Of a stretch of DNA of 64,000 nucleotides, positions 37,892 through 48,711 are shown in pieces. The DNA comes from Collybia mongolica (Eukaryota; Basidiomycota; Agaricomycetes; Agaricales; Clitocybaceae). Each line of letters starts with the position of its first letter. Position 1 is the first letter of the stretch. Position numbers and translations under genes: made by a program. The notes below the pieces were generated by a model. The model did not search any database. It had not been told where the DNA came from and was given only the letters and a program-made list of their open reading frames with translations. Location: contig JAAXNY010000012.1 in NCBI GenBank assembly GCA_013420905.1, positions 496,001 through 560,000 on the forward strand, given 5' to 3'.

Positions 37892-39366
37892 ATGTCCCAT
37901 ACTCAGGCTGGTATATCCATCGTCGACGTGAGTCTCGTCACTGTGTGCATCGAGAGCCTTCTCTATGGAATGGTCTGCGTACTCTTCGCGGCCTCGACTT
38001 ACCTCCACTTTGAGCGTCAAGTATTAAGCTCAACCTCACGGGGCTCCCGGACCGCGGTAAAAAGGTCACACGTCCCCCTGAGGACAATCTTCCACCCGAT
38101 CCTCATAGGGACCATTTTCATTTACATATGCGTAACGGCGGTATGTAAAAGCCAGTCTCTCGATAGGTAAATGACTAATTTTGCTGCCAGCACTGGATAA
38201 TTTCAGTTTATAGGCTTTTCCAAGCCTTTAAGCTCTTCAATGGAGGCAAGACACCAGCGGTACTGTATGGGAATCTGTCGGGGGCCACAAATGTAGCCAA
38301 AACCGCGTTTGTCCTCGCAGCAGTACTCGCGGGCGACGCCATGCTCGTATGGCTTTCTTTTAAAACCGTGTGTACTCATATCAACAACTAGCTTTTTAGA
38401 TTTACCGGCTATACGTTGTGTGGAGTTTCAACAAGATCGTTGTTGCCCTCCCTGTGTTCACCTTCTTTGGCCTCACTGGTAAGTCATGTTTCAAAGCTTA
38501 CCTAAATCAAAAGGCAAAATGTGTTTCATTAGCTTGTTCCGTTGGCCTGACTTATCAGTTCAGTCAAGTATGCCGCCAACTAGCATCCTACTCAGGTCCT
38601 CAGGCTTAATATTGTTATTAGTTCAAGCTGGGAATGGACGTTTTCAACTCGGATGCTGGACGATGGATTGTCAGCGATCTTGCATTCACTCTCTGGTGAG
38701 TATGTCGTATGGGTTCAGTAACGCGGATGCTCCGCTGACGCAGTTACAGTACAAATGTCTACTGTACTGGTAATTCTCTTTATTAACTCGTTTGTAACAT
38801 TTAATAAATGCCTCTTAGTCATGATAGCGTTTCGCATCTGGAGAATTAATGCGGCGACCCATAAGTTTGGTGGCGGAAGTTTAATGGTGCGTTGACTATC
38901 CCTTGGGCGTTATGTGACATGGAGCTAAGTTCATCCACAGTCGGTCTCCGCCATGATAGTTGAAAGCGCTGCGATTTACGCGTCAGTGAAAAGTTCACTG
39001 AAATCTTATCTTCTTCACTGATTCCCTTCCAGAGCCTGGAGTATTTTCTTCCTCGTCGTTTACGTTACCCATTCGACGGTTCAGTTCTTTACTGTGGACA
39101 CTATTGGCCAAATTTCTGCAATCGCAAACCTCTTGATTAATGTTCGTGTCGGCCTCGGGTGGGCACATAAACCGCCGGGTGAGGAAACCCTCTCATCTAT
39201 AACTGTTAACTTCCGTCAGGAATCCATGCGCCATCCCGTAAGTTCAATACCAAACCAGACTTCCCTTCTTAATGATGGTAATGACGCACAGGTTACCACT
39301 GGGTTCGAATTGGACACGGTCCAGAGTCATTGGCCTGACGGGGAAGAAGTCATCAATAAAACATGA
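37892..39366 (+). CDS. Basidiomycete multipass (seven-helix-like) membrane protein
   Basis: Integral membrane protein of the large uncharacterised Agaricomycete group with about seven helices. The start at 37892 gives MSHTQAGISIVDVSL and a first helix ESLLYGMVCVLFAAS. A second helix ends FIYICVTA at the donor near 38141. The next exon reads HWIISVYRLFQAF and continues with NVAKTAFVLAAVLAGDAMLVW; after another intron comes IYRLYVVWSFNKIVVALPVF, matching the DxxxxxRxYxVW pattern of this group. Further short exons carry helices near 38620-38680 and 38820-39070 (AWSIFFLVVYVTHSTVQFF). The cytoplasmic tail runs from about 39094 to the stop at 39366. Function unknown; a receptor or sensor role has been suggested for similar proteins but is not shown. 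Convergent with the hydrolase gene, 104 bp apart. Confidence 0.75.
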
Positions 39367-39470
39367 ATTTTCCGTGATCGGAGCATATAGGAATACCCAG
39401 ACCATAGGATATAACTCATCGCAGCCTTTCAAATATGTATTTGTATGGTGTGTAAGTACTACATGGCTAT

Positions 39471-40888
39471 TTATAGTCGCGGACTTGGGTAGTCTAGAGT
39501 CATTCGGGTTGTGTTCAGTGCTCGAATGATTGCGTCTGCGCTGATTTCCGGCTCAGTCTGACAGAACTGTGTCTCGTATCGTCAAGGGTGTATTAAACTA
39601 TTGCGAAGATAGTACTTACAAAATGACCACCTCGCGGAAGGCACTGTACAGTACCGTTTCGCATCTTGCGGACATGGTCCATTTGGAATTGTTTCATCTT
39701 CATAGCTTTTCCTCTTGTGTTTGTTATTATTAATACCGTGACCTGGAAACTTATGAAACAGACAGATCCTACCTATATTCGTCGTCCAAACACAGGATAA
39801 GATGGAATGGAATAGTGTTCTCAGCGATCAGGTCAAAGAACACTTTACTTGCGAAGGAAACTGGATCACTCTGATAAAAATTCTGTGGGAAAAAATCAGT
39901 ATTAAAAAGATATCATTGCATTGACACCAAAAACCCACATGCTGTTGGTGCTTTGTGCATGCCAGTTCTGTCCCATTTTCAGTTTCTCGAAGACCAAATT
40001 CCTGACATAACGGGCAAATATAAGGGCACCAACAATTATGTGTACAGGAAAAAAAAAAAACTACCATGAAACTTGTTAGAGCTTCGGGATGAAACCGCGA
40101 ATAGGGTGCTACTGCGCGGAGCTCTGCATGTGCGCTAGATCGACTGGCCCAAGTATCCTTCTTCTTCAACACCTGACTGCCGAGCAATTTGACGACATAT
40201 TCGAGATCCTCGTAAGGGGCAATGCCTGGATCAAGAAGAACAAAGGATTTAAAGATTAGTGGATGGTTGTGGTGAAGACGTAGCCTGGGTAAAAACCAGA
40301 TTCATTAGAGATAAGTAAAGATTAGTGGGAAGGATCAGCTTCTTACACCAAGTCTGCGGCCGCCGAATGAGCTACAGCGACAAGCCTACGTGATGCGAAG
40401 TTGACACTATGAATGTTTTTGGACATAATAAAGGAGTAGATAGATTCCGAATAATGTTCAGGGTTGACTGTTACAGGAAAATGTGAAATTTCAACATGGC
40501 AGCATGGAACATAATCACAAACATGTCGTGCTGTGTGGAGATTTTCTGAGAAGATCGCTATTTAAGCTAGCGCTGCGTCCATGGTTAGGCCAATCTACCA
40601 AGATGTGATCAACACAATTCTCAGTCCCATCCATTTGTGAGGGAAAGCACCAATTGACCAAGCGTCAAGTATACAGTTCTCCGTATCTCTGGCGAATAGC
40701 TCCTTTAGCATGGGCTCGAAGCATTCCTTGTACAGCCCCACTCCATGCACTAGAAGGAGTGTGAGACGCGAATTTCCAGGGTTCTCGTTCACATTTCCAT
40801 GATCGTGACGAGTATACCGCCTGACTTCAACAGCAAAAGGTGATTTCACTGGATCCAGAGGCGGGATGATGTAGTTTTGGGTATCCAT
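39471..40888 (-). CDS. Alpha/beta hydrolase
   Basis: Serine hydrolase of the alpha/beta fold, assembled from about eight exons. Exon 1 (from 40888) reads MDTQNYIIPPLDPVK and contains LTLLLVHGVGLYKECFEPM, the oxyanion-loop region. After an intron whose removal rebuilds the Asp codon comes DWPNHGRSASLNSD. The nucleophile elbow is VAVAHSAAADLV (about 40350-40380), a variant GxSxG with Ala in place of the first Gly. Then FVLLDPGIAPYEDLEYVVK (about 40200-40240), KKDTWASRSSAHAELR, ELACTKHQQ, SDPVSFASKVFFDLIAENT, and HVRKMRNGTVQCLPRGGHF (about 39620-39690), whose His is the likely catalytic base. The last exon FCQTEPEISADAIIRALNTT ends at TAA 39471-39473. A possible frame change lies between SDLLRKSPHS and DYVPCCHVEIS near 40510, which could be an extra intron or a lesion. 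Confidence 0.75.
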
Positions 40889-41397
40889 GATCAGCGTTCG
40901 AGAGAATGAATGGTGAGAGGAATGACGAAGAAACCACCAGCTCCTACTTCACTACGTTTGATCTCATCATTCAGACGATCTAGCGCTTAGTGAGATAGAT
41001 ATGAAGAACGCTCTGTGGATACGTGCTGAGAATCGAGCGGAAATGTCCGCCGGCATGATGAGTGTCGTTAACCCTATGGTTATCTAATCTACCTTACTCA
41101 TGATTGATACCTACTTGTCGGGGAAGTTTTTGCACACACCTCTTCTTGATGCACGGGTCAATTACATTTCTAACAGAAGACCTATGATTGCCGTGCTACC
41201 GCCGAGGCCGAGTTGGTGTTTCGGTGTAGGATCCGACAGTGCTGGGTATCGGCGGTCAAGAAAAGCCCACCCATTTCGGCTGTCTGCAGGAGCGGTCATA
41301 GCATCTCTGGAGTTGTGGGGACGCTGGACTCGCATATGACACAAGAACATGGTTTGAGAAATTTACTTATTCAACTGGAAACAGAGTGGTTCAACAC
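40889..41397. other. Intergenic region between hydrolase and P450 genes
   Basis: Hydrolase upstream region and P450 3' flank, both genes on the minus strand. No further coding pattern seen. Confidence 0.35.
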
Positions 41398-43455
41398 CTA
41401 TTCATGGCGACGCTCAAGAACGAATGGATGTTTATTCCCGGAATCAGCGATGAGATGACTGGTTTTAAGACAAATATTAGTCGGAAAATTGAGGAACAAC
41501 ATTATGGGTTACCTGATGAGACCCGTCGTTGCAAGAGGTACAAAAGGAACGCTATCTTCAGCTCAGCCAAACGAATAACAAAGGTCGACAATACAGAGGA
41601 GATGATGAGAAACAAGGAATCTAAAGTGAATTGTCTGCCAGGGCAGACTCTAGAAGTGGATGTGGTGAATCAATTATTACGAACTTTGTGAGCTAAATAC
41701 TCGTACCGACGGCCAAAACCGAATGCATGGGTGGTCGGGTCCACAAGTTTGGGGTCCGTAGGCGATAGAAACCTTTCAGGTTCAAATGCTTCGGGGTTTT
41801 GGCATTCTCGAGATAACTTCCTAGAATTAGACGCTAGTAGCAGGATGTGAGTGCAAGCACAGGCTTGCCAAAGGTTAGGGAGAATGACCGTTCCAGCAGG
41901 GACTTCAAACCCTTTGTACATAGTTAGACTTAATATTACCACACCATCGGAATTTCTTACCTTGGAAGGTATCGTTGACGTCATTGCGGCGCGGGAAGCC
42001 TAGTAGTTCAGATACCCGTTGACAACTGAAAGCTCGTCTGCGTTGTTACTTACCTAGAGACCCAGGAACGTGCCATCGCATACACTCCTTTACCAGGGAA
42101 TCAACATACGGCAAATGAACCCTATCGCTGACGGCCGGTAGTCTGCCAGGCCCAATGACAGATGCAATTTCTTTCTGGGCCTTTGCCTGTTTGTCAGTGG
42201 ATGTTACCATGGCCACAAGAAGTGCCGAAAGGACTGTGGATGTCTATTTATAAAGAAAGTTAGAAATAGCCAATCAAACAAATTACATACAAACAAATCA
42301 CTACCCGCTACATAGAGTGACATGGCAGCCCATTTAGCCATATCTTCATAATGATCTAAGTCTTCGCCGTCTGTCCTGGCTTCCATTACGTTTGGGACGA
42401 AGGCTGATTTTGCAAGGCCTTGTTTCTATGTGATCAGTGAGCGACTGTTGAACGTGCAAATCAGAGCCTTTTCACCATCAAGGCTTTTGCATGTTTGAAA
42501 GGTCTTTCAACCATGTCGACAACAAGAGATCTAGCCGCGGCCGCATTGACATGAAAGGGTAACCAACGTGGCAGATGTTTCACTGGAACGAGTGTAAGGA
42601 TTGGTGGAGTAGAATAAAAATATCACAGACAAACGGGAAAAAGATCCACGGGGTGTCCAGGAAAGAGCATAGGTCCAATTATCTCCATGATGTTTTCCGC
42701 ATCTTTGATATACTGCGGAATCACTATCATTTCAAGCAAGGGTCGTCAGCAGATCTGGAAGGCTCACTCTATCATTTTCAGCTGTGACATCAAACCCATA
42801 AGTGGTACCAACCATCATTCTCCCGATAGCCCTTTGTGATGGGTGTGAGGAGAAGAAGGAGTGAAATGTTTGACAGCGTACAGGCGAAAAGCACTCATAG
42901 GTGCATCAGGCTTCTTCTCCAGATTTCGCATCATCTCCTCGACGATGAGCACTTTTAACTCGTTGTGGTTCGGGTTTGACGATGAGTTGAATGTCAAGTG
43001 AGTCATTTTCCGCTGCTTTCGAAGCCGGTCGTTATAGTTAGTAAGAGGTAATGACTATATATCCATGGGTTAATTTTTTAGAATGTATGGAGCTGCACCA
43101 GTGCGAACCTGATCGAGACCCATCAATTCTCCTACGACAGTGAGTGCCGGTCTGTGTGAAAAATAGGTACCTTTCTTCTCAAGAGCAGCTAGTATAGTCT
43201 CATGAGAGTTGAGGTTCAATACAGAAGTTCCAAGACGTTAATGTACACAGTGTCCCAGAAAAGTATTACCATATGTCTCAGCCCATCGTGCAAAAGTTTT
43301 CCATGGCTGTTTTCGGAGAGGCTTAGCATAATCCCAATCGTATCCACTGGTCCAGGAGGTGTGCTTCGGCACTTCCCAAAACTACGACACAAGACAGCCA
43401 TGAAGAAGAAGAGTAGACCATATATGATCAGACTCAATGCGTTTTGAACATGCAT
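41398..43455 (-). pseudogene. Cytochrome P450, complete downstream but with frame lesions in the first exon
   Basis: Haem monooxygenase of the Agaricomycete CYP5144/CYP620-like style (subfamily not certain). The N-terminus at 43455 has a membrane anchor (LIIYGLLFFFMAVLC) and STPPGP. The usual next segment is present but in another frame (KQPWKTFARWAETYG), and GTSVLNLNSHETILAALEKKG lies after a further disturbance near 43245-43275, so at least two frame disruptions occur between 43240 and 43340. Downstream exons splice cleanly: RLRKQRKMTHLTFNS, RMMVGTTYGFDVTAENDR, YIKDAENIMEIIGPMLFPG, DLFPVLKHLPRWLPF, LYVAGSDTSTVLSALLVAM (I-helix with AGSDT), LPYVDSLVKECMRWH (ExxR), AFEPERFL, and FGFGRRVCPGRQF, the haem-binding loop with its Cys split from FGFGRR by an intron at about 41636-41690. 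The 3' end (41398 or 41502) is uncertain. Confidence 0.75.
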
Positions 43456-43849
43456 GGTGGTGGTCTAACTTGGAAGTTTGGACAATCTTGGGGTGAGTAT
43501 TAGTCTAAACCTGTTATTATAAACCTGCAGGTTAGTGATGTCAGTTGTGCCCACTTATCAGAGTGCATGTTAATTCAGTCTTACTTGGGTGACGGAGGCA
43601 AGGGGGTGGCGGAACGGGAATCCCGAACCCTGGGTGGGAGGGGGGGGGGGTCCGCCGGAGGCCGAAAAGAAAACTCCGACTTGGGTTAAATTGGTCCGGG
43701 GCAGCCCGCAGGGCCGTCGTTCGACAATTTTAGCAAGTCGACTTCCTCAGCGACGACGAGAAGACTCAGTTTTGTTGTAATTAATTCGTAATAGAAACTT
43801 TTTTTTCGAAACTTGTCTCGCTATATGACAGGACCCAATTACACAAGCA
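43456..43849. other. Upstream region of the P450 gene, with G-rich tract
   Basis: A G-run of about 12 lies at 43640-43650 in a locally GC-rich patch (43590-43700). A 63-residue frame at 43589-43780 has low-complexity Gly/Pro composition and no family pattern. This is the last CpG-containing stretch before the CpG-poor transposon block. Confidence 0.4.
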
Positions 43850-44209
43850 ATGCCCAAGAAAAAGAGGTACGTGCTTGGTTGATATCTAAAGATTGCTTGA
43901 GGAGAAGTGAAAATGGAGTCTCAACAGCGAGAAATCAAAATATACTGCGGATAGTAACTAAACCTCAATAGCTGCATTTGTGATCATACAGTGTTGGCTG
44001 CCGAGATTGAAACAGGAGACTTGGTGATGGCCTGTAAAGTGCCTGGCTGCAAGACAGTTTGGGTATGTGCACATCCCTTCTGGCATGACAGTTACAAGCT
44101 CACATGTTTATCTTGTTAGTTCCATTGGGCGTGTATGGGTCATGATTTTGCACTTAAGAATTGGACATGTCCAAGCTGTAAAGCCAGCAGGGCAACTAGT
44201 AAGCATTGA
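43850..44209 (+). pseudogene. PHD-like zinc finger, orphan C-terminal fragment
   Basis: Three short exons read MPKKKR, then CICDHTVLAAEIETGDLVM and ACKVPGCKTVW, then FHWACMGHDFALKNWTC and PSCKASRATSKH with a stop at 44207-44209. Intron borders are GTACGT...ATAG and GTATGT...TTAG. The spaced Cys/His residues (CxC, CxxxxC, HxxC, CxxC with the aromatic NW before the last pair) match a PHD-type finger. In Agaricomycetes such fingers often form the tail of larger transposon-related proteins; here only the tail is present, 75 bp from a Tc1 element. It may be the remnant of a gene disrupted by transposition. Confidence 0.55.
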
Positions 44210-44282
44210 TGCACATAGTATCTACTTGATCCAGCTTCTATGTTTCAAACCAATATTATTTGAAGAATTGTTTCTGAGAATA

Positions 44283-44494
44283 CAGTGGCTCAAAAAACTG
44301 CCCCAATGTTTGTACATTTTTGAAAGATCAATATGGTATGAAGTGCTGACATAAGCAGGGGACCTGGGGTAATTATGTAAGATACTATGACATCGTGGCT
44401 TTCCAATGGACCCTGGATCATGTGATTTGGATCAAAACCCATTAAGCTATAGGCCAAACAAAATGATTACTCATTGGGGCAGTTTTTTGACCCT
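44283..44494 (+). repeat. Terminal inverted repeat of Tc1 copy 1, left
   Basis: About 212 bp matching the reverse complement of 45679-45890 with a handful of differences. The inner edge is CATTGGGGCAGTTTTTTGAC at about 44471-44492. Confidence 0.9.
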
Positions 44495-44509
44495 CTATTA
44501 ATTTTCTAT

Positions 44510-45529
44510 CTAATACTTTGTATGACCACCTTTTGCCTTTATAACTGCTTGTATCCGCCTGGGCATACTTTCTATCAGGTTTTGGCATACCTCTGGTGGA
44601 ATTTCACCCCACTCTTCAGCCAATCTATCCCACAACTCATGTACTCCTTTGGGTGGTGTCGGATATTCTTTAAGACAGCGCTTGAGATGTTCCCAAAGGT
44701 GTTCTATTGGATTCATGTCAGGGGATTGGGCAGGCCAGCCAAGGACTTGAATGTTGTTGTCTTCAAACCACTGTGTGGCCAGTCCAGATGTGTGTTTGGG
44801 GTCGTTATCTTGCTGAAAGTAGCGCTCGCCATCCACCATTTCCAACTTCTCAAAACTTTCCTGAACTCCACTCTCCAAAATTTCACAGTATTGAACCTTG
44901 TCCATGTTCCCCTGCACCTCTATGAGCTTTCCCACTCCATTCCACCCCATACAACCCCATACCATGAGGTTTCCTCCTCCTCCATGTTTGACAGTAGGTG
45001 ATGTTGTTCTATCAGATGGTGGTTCTCCCCTTTGTTTCCAGACATAAACCTTTCCATCTGACCCAATCCTATTGATTTTGGTCTCATCTGTCCATAGAAC
45101 CCTTTTCCAGTCCTCCACAGTCCAGCTTTCATGATATTTTGCAAACTGGAGACGCCGGATGCGATGGGCTCGTTTGAGAAGAGGAGCTTTCCTCTTTGTA
45201 GCAGCATAAAATTGATTTTCCTTGAGTGCATTTCTGACTGTCTGGGGTGTGACAGGATTGGGGATGATGCCATTGATGAATTGGGTAGCCTGAACTGCAT
45301 TATCAAGCTTCCCTGACTTGATTTGACGAATAATTGACTGTTTGTCATGAACAGACAGCTTGGAGGGGCGGCCACCAAGGTTGTTTTCTTTGTTTCCATC
45401 CACATCTTTGCTGATCCTACTGATGGTACCCTTCCCTAGACCAGTTTTCTCCTTGATTTGACGCTGAGAATAGCCCTCATTGAGGAGAGAAACAACAGTA
45501 TTGTGCTGAGCAGTAGAAATGGCTTTCAT
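44510..45529 (-). CDS. Tc1-family DD34E transposase, copy 1
   Basis: A 339-residue intronless transposase that should cut and paste the surrounding element at TA sites. The N-terminal part has two helix-turn-helix regions (STAQHNTVVSLLNEGYSQRQ and KEKTGLGKGTISRI; then PVTPQTVRNALKE) with the linker LGGRPSKLS, a GRPR-like motif. The catalytic triad is visible: first Asp in VLWTDETKIN, second Asp in YFQQDNDPKHTS, Glu in SPDMNPIEHLW with 34 residues between the second Asp and the Glu, hence DD34E as in Tc1. Full length with no stop. It differs from the copy at 60775-61794 by a His in SKLSVHDKQ where the other has Arg. Confidence 0.96.
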   Translation of the reverse strand: MKAISTAQHNTVVSLLNEGYSQRQIKEKTGLGKGTISRISKDVDGNKENNLGGRPSKLSVHDKQSIIRQIKSGKLDNAVQATQFINGIIPNPVTPQTVRNALKENQFYAATKRKAPLLKRAHRIRRLQFAKYHESWTVEDWKRVLWTDETKINRIGSDGKVYVWKQRGEPPSDRTTSPTVKHGGGGNLMVWGCMGWNGVGKLIEVQGNMDKVQYCEILESGVQESFEKLEMVDGERYFQQDNDPKHTSGLATQWFEDNNIQVLGWPAQSPDMNPIEHLWEHLKRCLKEYPTPPKGVHELWDRLAEEWGEIPPEVCQNLIESMPRRIQAVIKAKGGHTKY

Positions 45530-45678
45530 GATGGTGGTAAGAGGTCAAGAAGATGATTGAACCAATTCCAACATGTCAAATTGATACAAATAAAGTCACA
45601 TGACATTGTTTATTCTTCCCACAGTCCATAATGTTCTTGCATTGGATCATAAATGCCAGAATAATGGAAAATAAGATA

Positions 45679-45890
45679 AGGGTCAAAAAACTGCCCCAAT
45701 GAGTAGCCATTTTGTTTGGCTTATAGCTTAATGGATATTGATCCAAATCACATGATCCAGGGTCCATTGGAAAGCCACGATGTCATAGTATCTTACATAA
45801 TTACCCCAGGTCCCCTGCTTATGTCAGCACTTCATACCATATTGATCTTTTAAAAATGTACAAACATTGGGGCAGTTTTTTGAGCCACTG
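45679..45890 (-). repeat. Terminal inverted repeat of Tc1 copy 1, right
   Basis: Reverse-complement partner of 44283-44494; ends GGGGCAGTTTTTTGAGCCAC before the TG/TA border. Confidence 0.9.
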
Positions 45891-45892
45891 TA

Positions 45893-46617
45893 ACATATTC
45901 ATGTGACCAAAACATACCATATATGGAAGGAGGGGGGGGGGGGGGGGAGGGGGGTCCTAGGGATCATGAAAAAAAAAAAAACGACTGTATATCCTATTTT
46001 CCTGTTCCACCACCCCCTTGGACGGAGGAGCCACTGGCACATCAGCAAAAGAATCAGGATTAGGTATTCAAAGGTGACTTGTGGGAATGTCTGCCCAACA
46101 TGATATATGATGGCACACTGGCACCCATCTTTGTGATGAGCAGGAATGGTTGGCCAAATTCTGGAGGCATTATGCAAGGGCATCAGCAAAATGAAATTTG
46201 ACTGCTGAGCTTTTTGTGCTTTTATACTTGTCGTAAGCTGGAAGCCATATGCTGATCAGTAAGTGTACACGGAGTTCACTTATCCACAAGATTGTTGTAT
46301 TATGTAATTTCAGCTTTCTTGTAAAGGAAACACAAGTTATAGATCTGTCTCTTTTTTTTTTTGTTAAATTTGTAATGTTAAGTGTGGGGGCATACAAAGC
46401 CTAATCTACACATGGGCTGTTGCCTATTATCTGCTTGAGATCTGGAAATGAGCAATCAGTAAGGTACCATTAAGTTAACATAAGGGGCTTAGGGTATGGA
46501 CATTGCCAAAGCCCAAGTCTCTTTCAACCTCTCGGAATTCTTTGCATTGCAACAGGCCTTGCTTCAGAGAACCTTTGCTGGTAGCTCCACCCAAGATAAT
46601 ACTGTTGCCATTGTATG
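45893..46617. other. CpG-poor non-coding DNA with homopolymer runs
   Basis: Contains a 16-base G-run (45932-45947) followed by AGGGGGG, and an A-run at 45969-45981. The rest is CpG-poor and without a recognisable gene. Short frames at 46170-46397 and 46496-46705 are not supported. Confidence 0.5.
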
Positions 46618-47063
46618 TGTCAGGGTGACCCTAAGTCAAAGTGTGCATGATCACAAGTTGGCCGACTTCCAACTGATAGGGGAATTCCTAAGTATATTGT
46701 TATAAGTACAAGTCCAAACTACTCATCTGATAGGGGAAATCCTAAGAGATCAATCTAAGATATCCCCTACCAAGTGGTGGCTACTATATACTTATCCTAC
46801 ACAATGCCACTATATACTGCTATTGTTGCCATGTGTCTCAGATTTGAGCAATAGGGCTGGTAATACAATAGGTATGTTCACATGATGGGCCAATGTGATT
46901 TTGACAAGTGGTGCCCATATCAATGGTCATTTATTGTGCAATTGGTTGATTGACAGTATGAGCTTTGACATGTGGTGATGGTCTTTGATCAGCAGTAGCA
47001 ATGTTGGCATGGATGGCGATCCCCTTACAGACTTGTTTTCTGCACCAGGCATCACAGAACAAT

Positions 47064-47852
47064 TTAGCTTTGGAGTTCTTGTAGAAAGCTTTGGCAAGGC
47101 ACTGCAAGATGTTTGCTGTTGCATGGATTGGGTTTGCCACTGAAGTGCACAATGAAAATCTGATCACCTTTCTCAATTGGCTTGTTGGTTAGGTCTGCAG
47201 GTGGGTCAGCATCATCATTGGAGTTGTTGGAATCTTGAAACAAGTCTGGGATGTCATGAAGGTTGTCAGAAGTGGATGGAAGGGGTCCTGCACAAATGGC
47301 TTGGATGCAGCAAGCCTCTGCATGCTTCTCCTGTTGTTCCACCTTGACTTCATTGGTGCAAGTGTGGCACTTCACTGGACATTGGCTCACCTTCACCTTG
47401 TTTGTCTGCCAGTCCACTTCTGGGTTGTGCTTGCACAACCAGGTGTATCCCAGGATCATGTCTTGTTTTCCAAGTCCAGTGACTGCAAACTGTGTGTGCT
47501 CTGAGTGTCCATTGTACTGCAGGATGAGATCTACCACACTACTAATTGCACTGGCTTCATTGAGTGTTCCATCCACATTGTATACTGGAACAGGTCATGC
47601 AAGGGATCACACTGTAAGTTAGTTCTTGCAGATGTACTTAGTATCAATGAAAAGGCCAGTTGCACCACAGTCCAGGAGCACAGTTGTTGCAAGGTTCTTG
47701 CCAGTGTCAGTGGTTTGTACTTCCACTTGGAGTTTGAGTGACTTGGGACCTGGTGTTGCAGCAACAACATAGCATTTGGGTAGATTTTGCTCCCATTTGG
47801 GAATGCAGATGTGGTGCACAGACTTTGGAGTGGTTGGAGTGGTTGGTAGCAA
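47064..47852 (-). pseudogene. Decayed Gypsy protease region
   Basis: Minus-strand frames at 47619-47852 and 47064-47576 match the protease region of the younger element: LLDCGATGLFIDTKY corresponds to its LVDSGATGLFIDSEF, and VVDLILQYNGHSEHTQFAVTG and LGKQDMILGYTWLCKHNPE are close counterparts. The catalytic DSG has become DCG, and the two parts are in different frames, so it is inactive. Confidence 0.8.
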
Positions 47853-47921
47853 GGTTGGGGCAGAACATCAGAACCTTGGTGCTGGCATCTTGGGAGGAGC
47901 ATGGTGCACTGGCAGTGTAGG

Positions 47922-48711
47922 TCAGGTAGGTGTCAGAGGTGTCAAAATGGCTGGGAATAGTGCTGCATTGCTGGTGTGGTTGTCATCACACAGTGTTGCT
48001 GCTTCATACCATTCTTCAGGTTTGTCATCCTTTGGTTGACCTAGCATCATTGTTGCGACCTGGTCCTGGATTGTGTGGTTGAGCCCCCAATGGTACTTTA
48101 TCACAATGACAAGCCCATCCATGTACCCTGCACTCTCAATGAGGCCTTGGAACTCATCAGTGTATTTGTCTACTGATTGCTGTCCTTGGTGGTACTCATC
48201 AGTTTCCAGTTGCACAAGTGCATGTTATCCCTTATTTCTCACACAGAATGTTTTCTCAAGATCAGTGCAAAATGCCAACCATGTCACATATGATAAGATC
48301 CTGTTTATCTCTTGGAATTGCAGTGTTCAGTTGGTGTAAAGGTGTGTGCACTCTGCTTTCATGTATGACAGTACCCAGTTGATGTGTGTGCTGTCATTGG
48401 GGAACTGCAATGGTGCTAGTTGCATATGTGGTTCACATGAAGTCAGAAATGCACACCCCTTCTTGCACATCCCATCAAAGTTGCTGTGGAGTTGTGGGCT
48501 TTAATTGGCTGTCCAACTGTTGCACAGGTTGTGGTGTTGCAAGTTTCAAAGGAGTGACAATAGTTGGTGGGTTTTTAGTTACACTTTGTTGGGATACAAG
48601 TATTGACAGTTGGTCAGTTAGTTTCTGAAGCAATTCCACTTGGAGTGCAACAGTTTTCCAAAGCAATCTAATGTCATTTTCTAGTGATCTGACCTGCTGT
48701 TTTTGATTCAT
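47922..48711 (-). pseudogene. Decayed Gypsy gag region
   Basis: Frames at 48475-48711 (MNQKQQVRSLENDIRLLWK, LLQKLTDQLSILVSQQS) and 47922-48215 (EYHQGQQSVDKYTDEFQ, VIKYHWGLNHTIQDQVATM) match gag of the younger element in order. The segment between 48215 and 48475 is shifted, and the zinc-knuckle part is missing or unrecognisable. Confidence 0.75.

Larger units (their letters stand above)
44283..45890 (-). mobile_element. Tc1/mariner-type DNA transposon, copy 1 (1608 bp)
   Basis: Bounded by TA target duplications (44281-44282 and 45891-45892). The termini are inverted repeats of about 212 bp (44283-44494 and 45679-45890) that begin CAGTGGCTCAAAAAACTGCC and differ at only a few positions. It encodes one intact transposase on the minus strand. 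A second copy of the same length lies at 60414-62021 in the opposite orientation. Each terminus carries an outer CAAAAAACTGCCCCAATG and an inner inverted copy about 180 bp inside, so each end could fold back. The near-identity of the copies and the intact frame indicate recent activity. Confidence 0.95.

Noticed and set aside
39301..39313. tRNA B-box-like GGGTTCGAATTGG
   Set aside because: No matching A box or cloverleaf; it lies in the coding tail of the membrane protein gene.
44474..45001. 175-residue plus frame inside Tc1 copy 1 (and its twin in copy 2)
   Set aside because: Antisense shadow of the transposase; present in both copies only because the elements are nearly identical.
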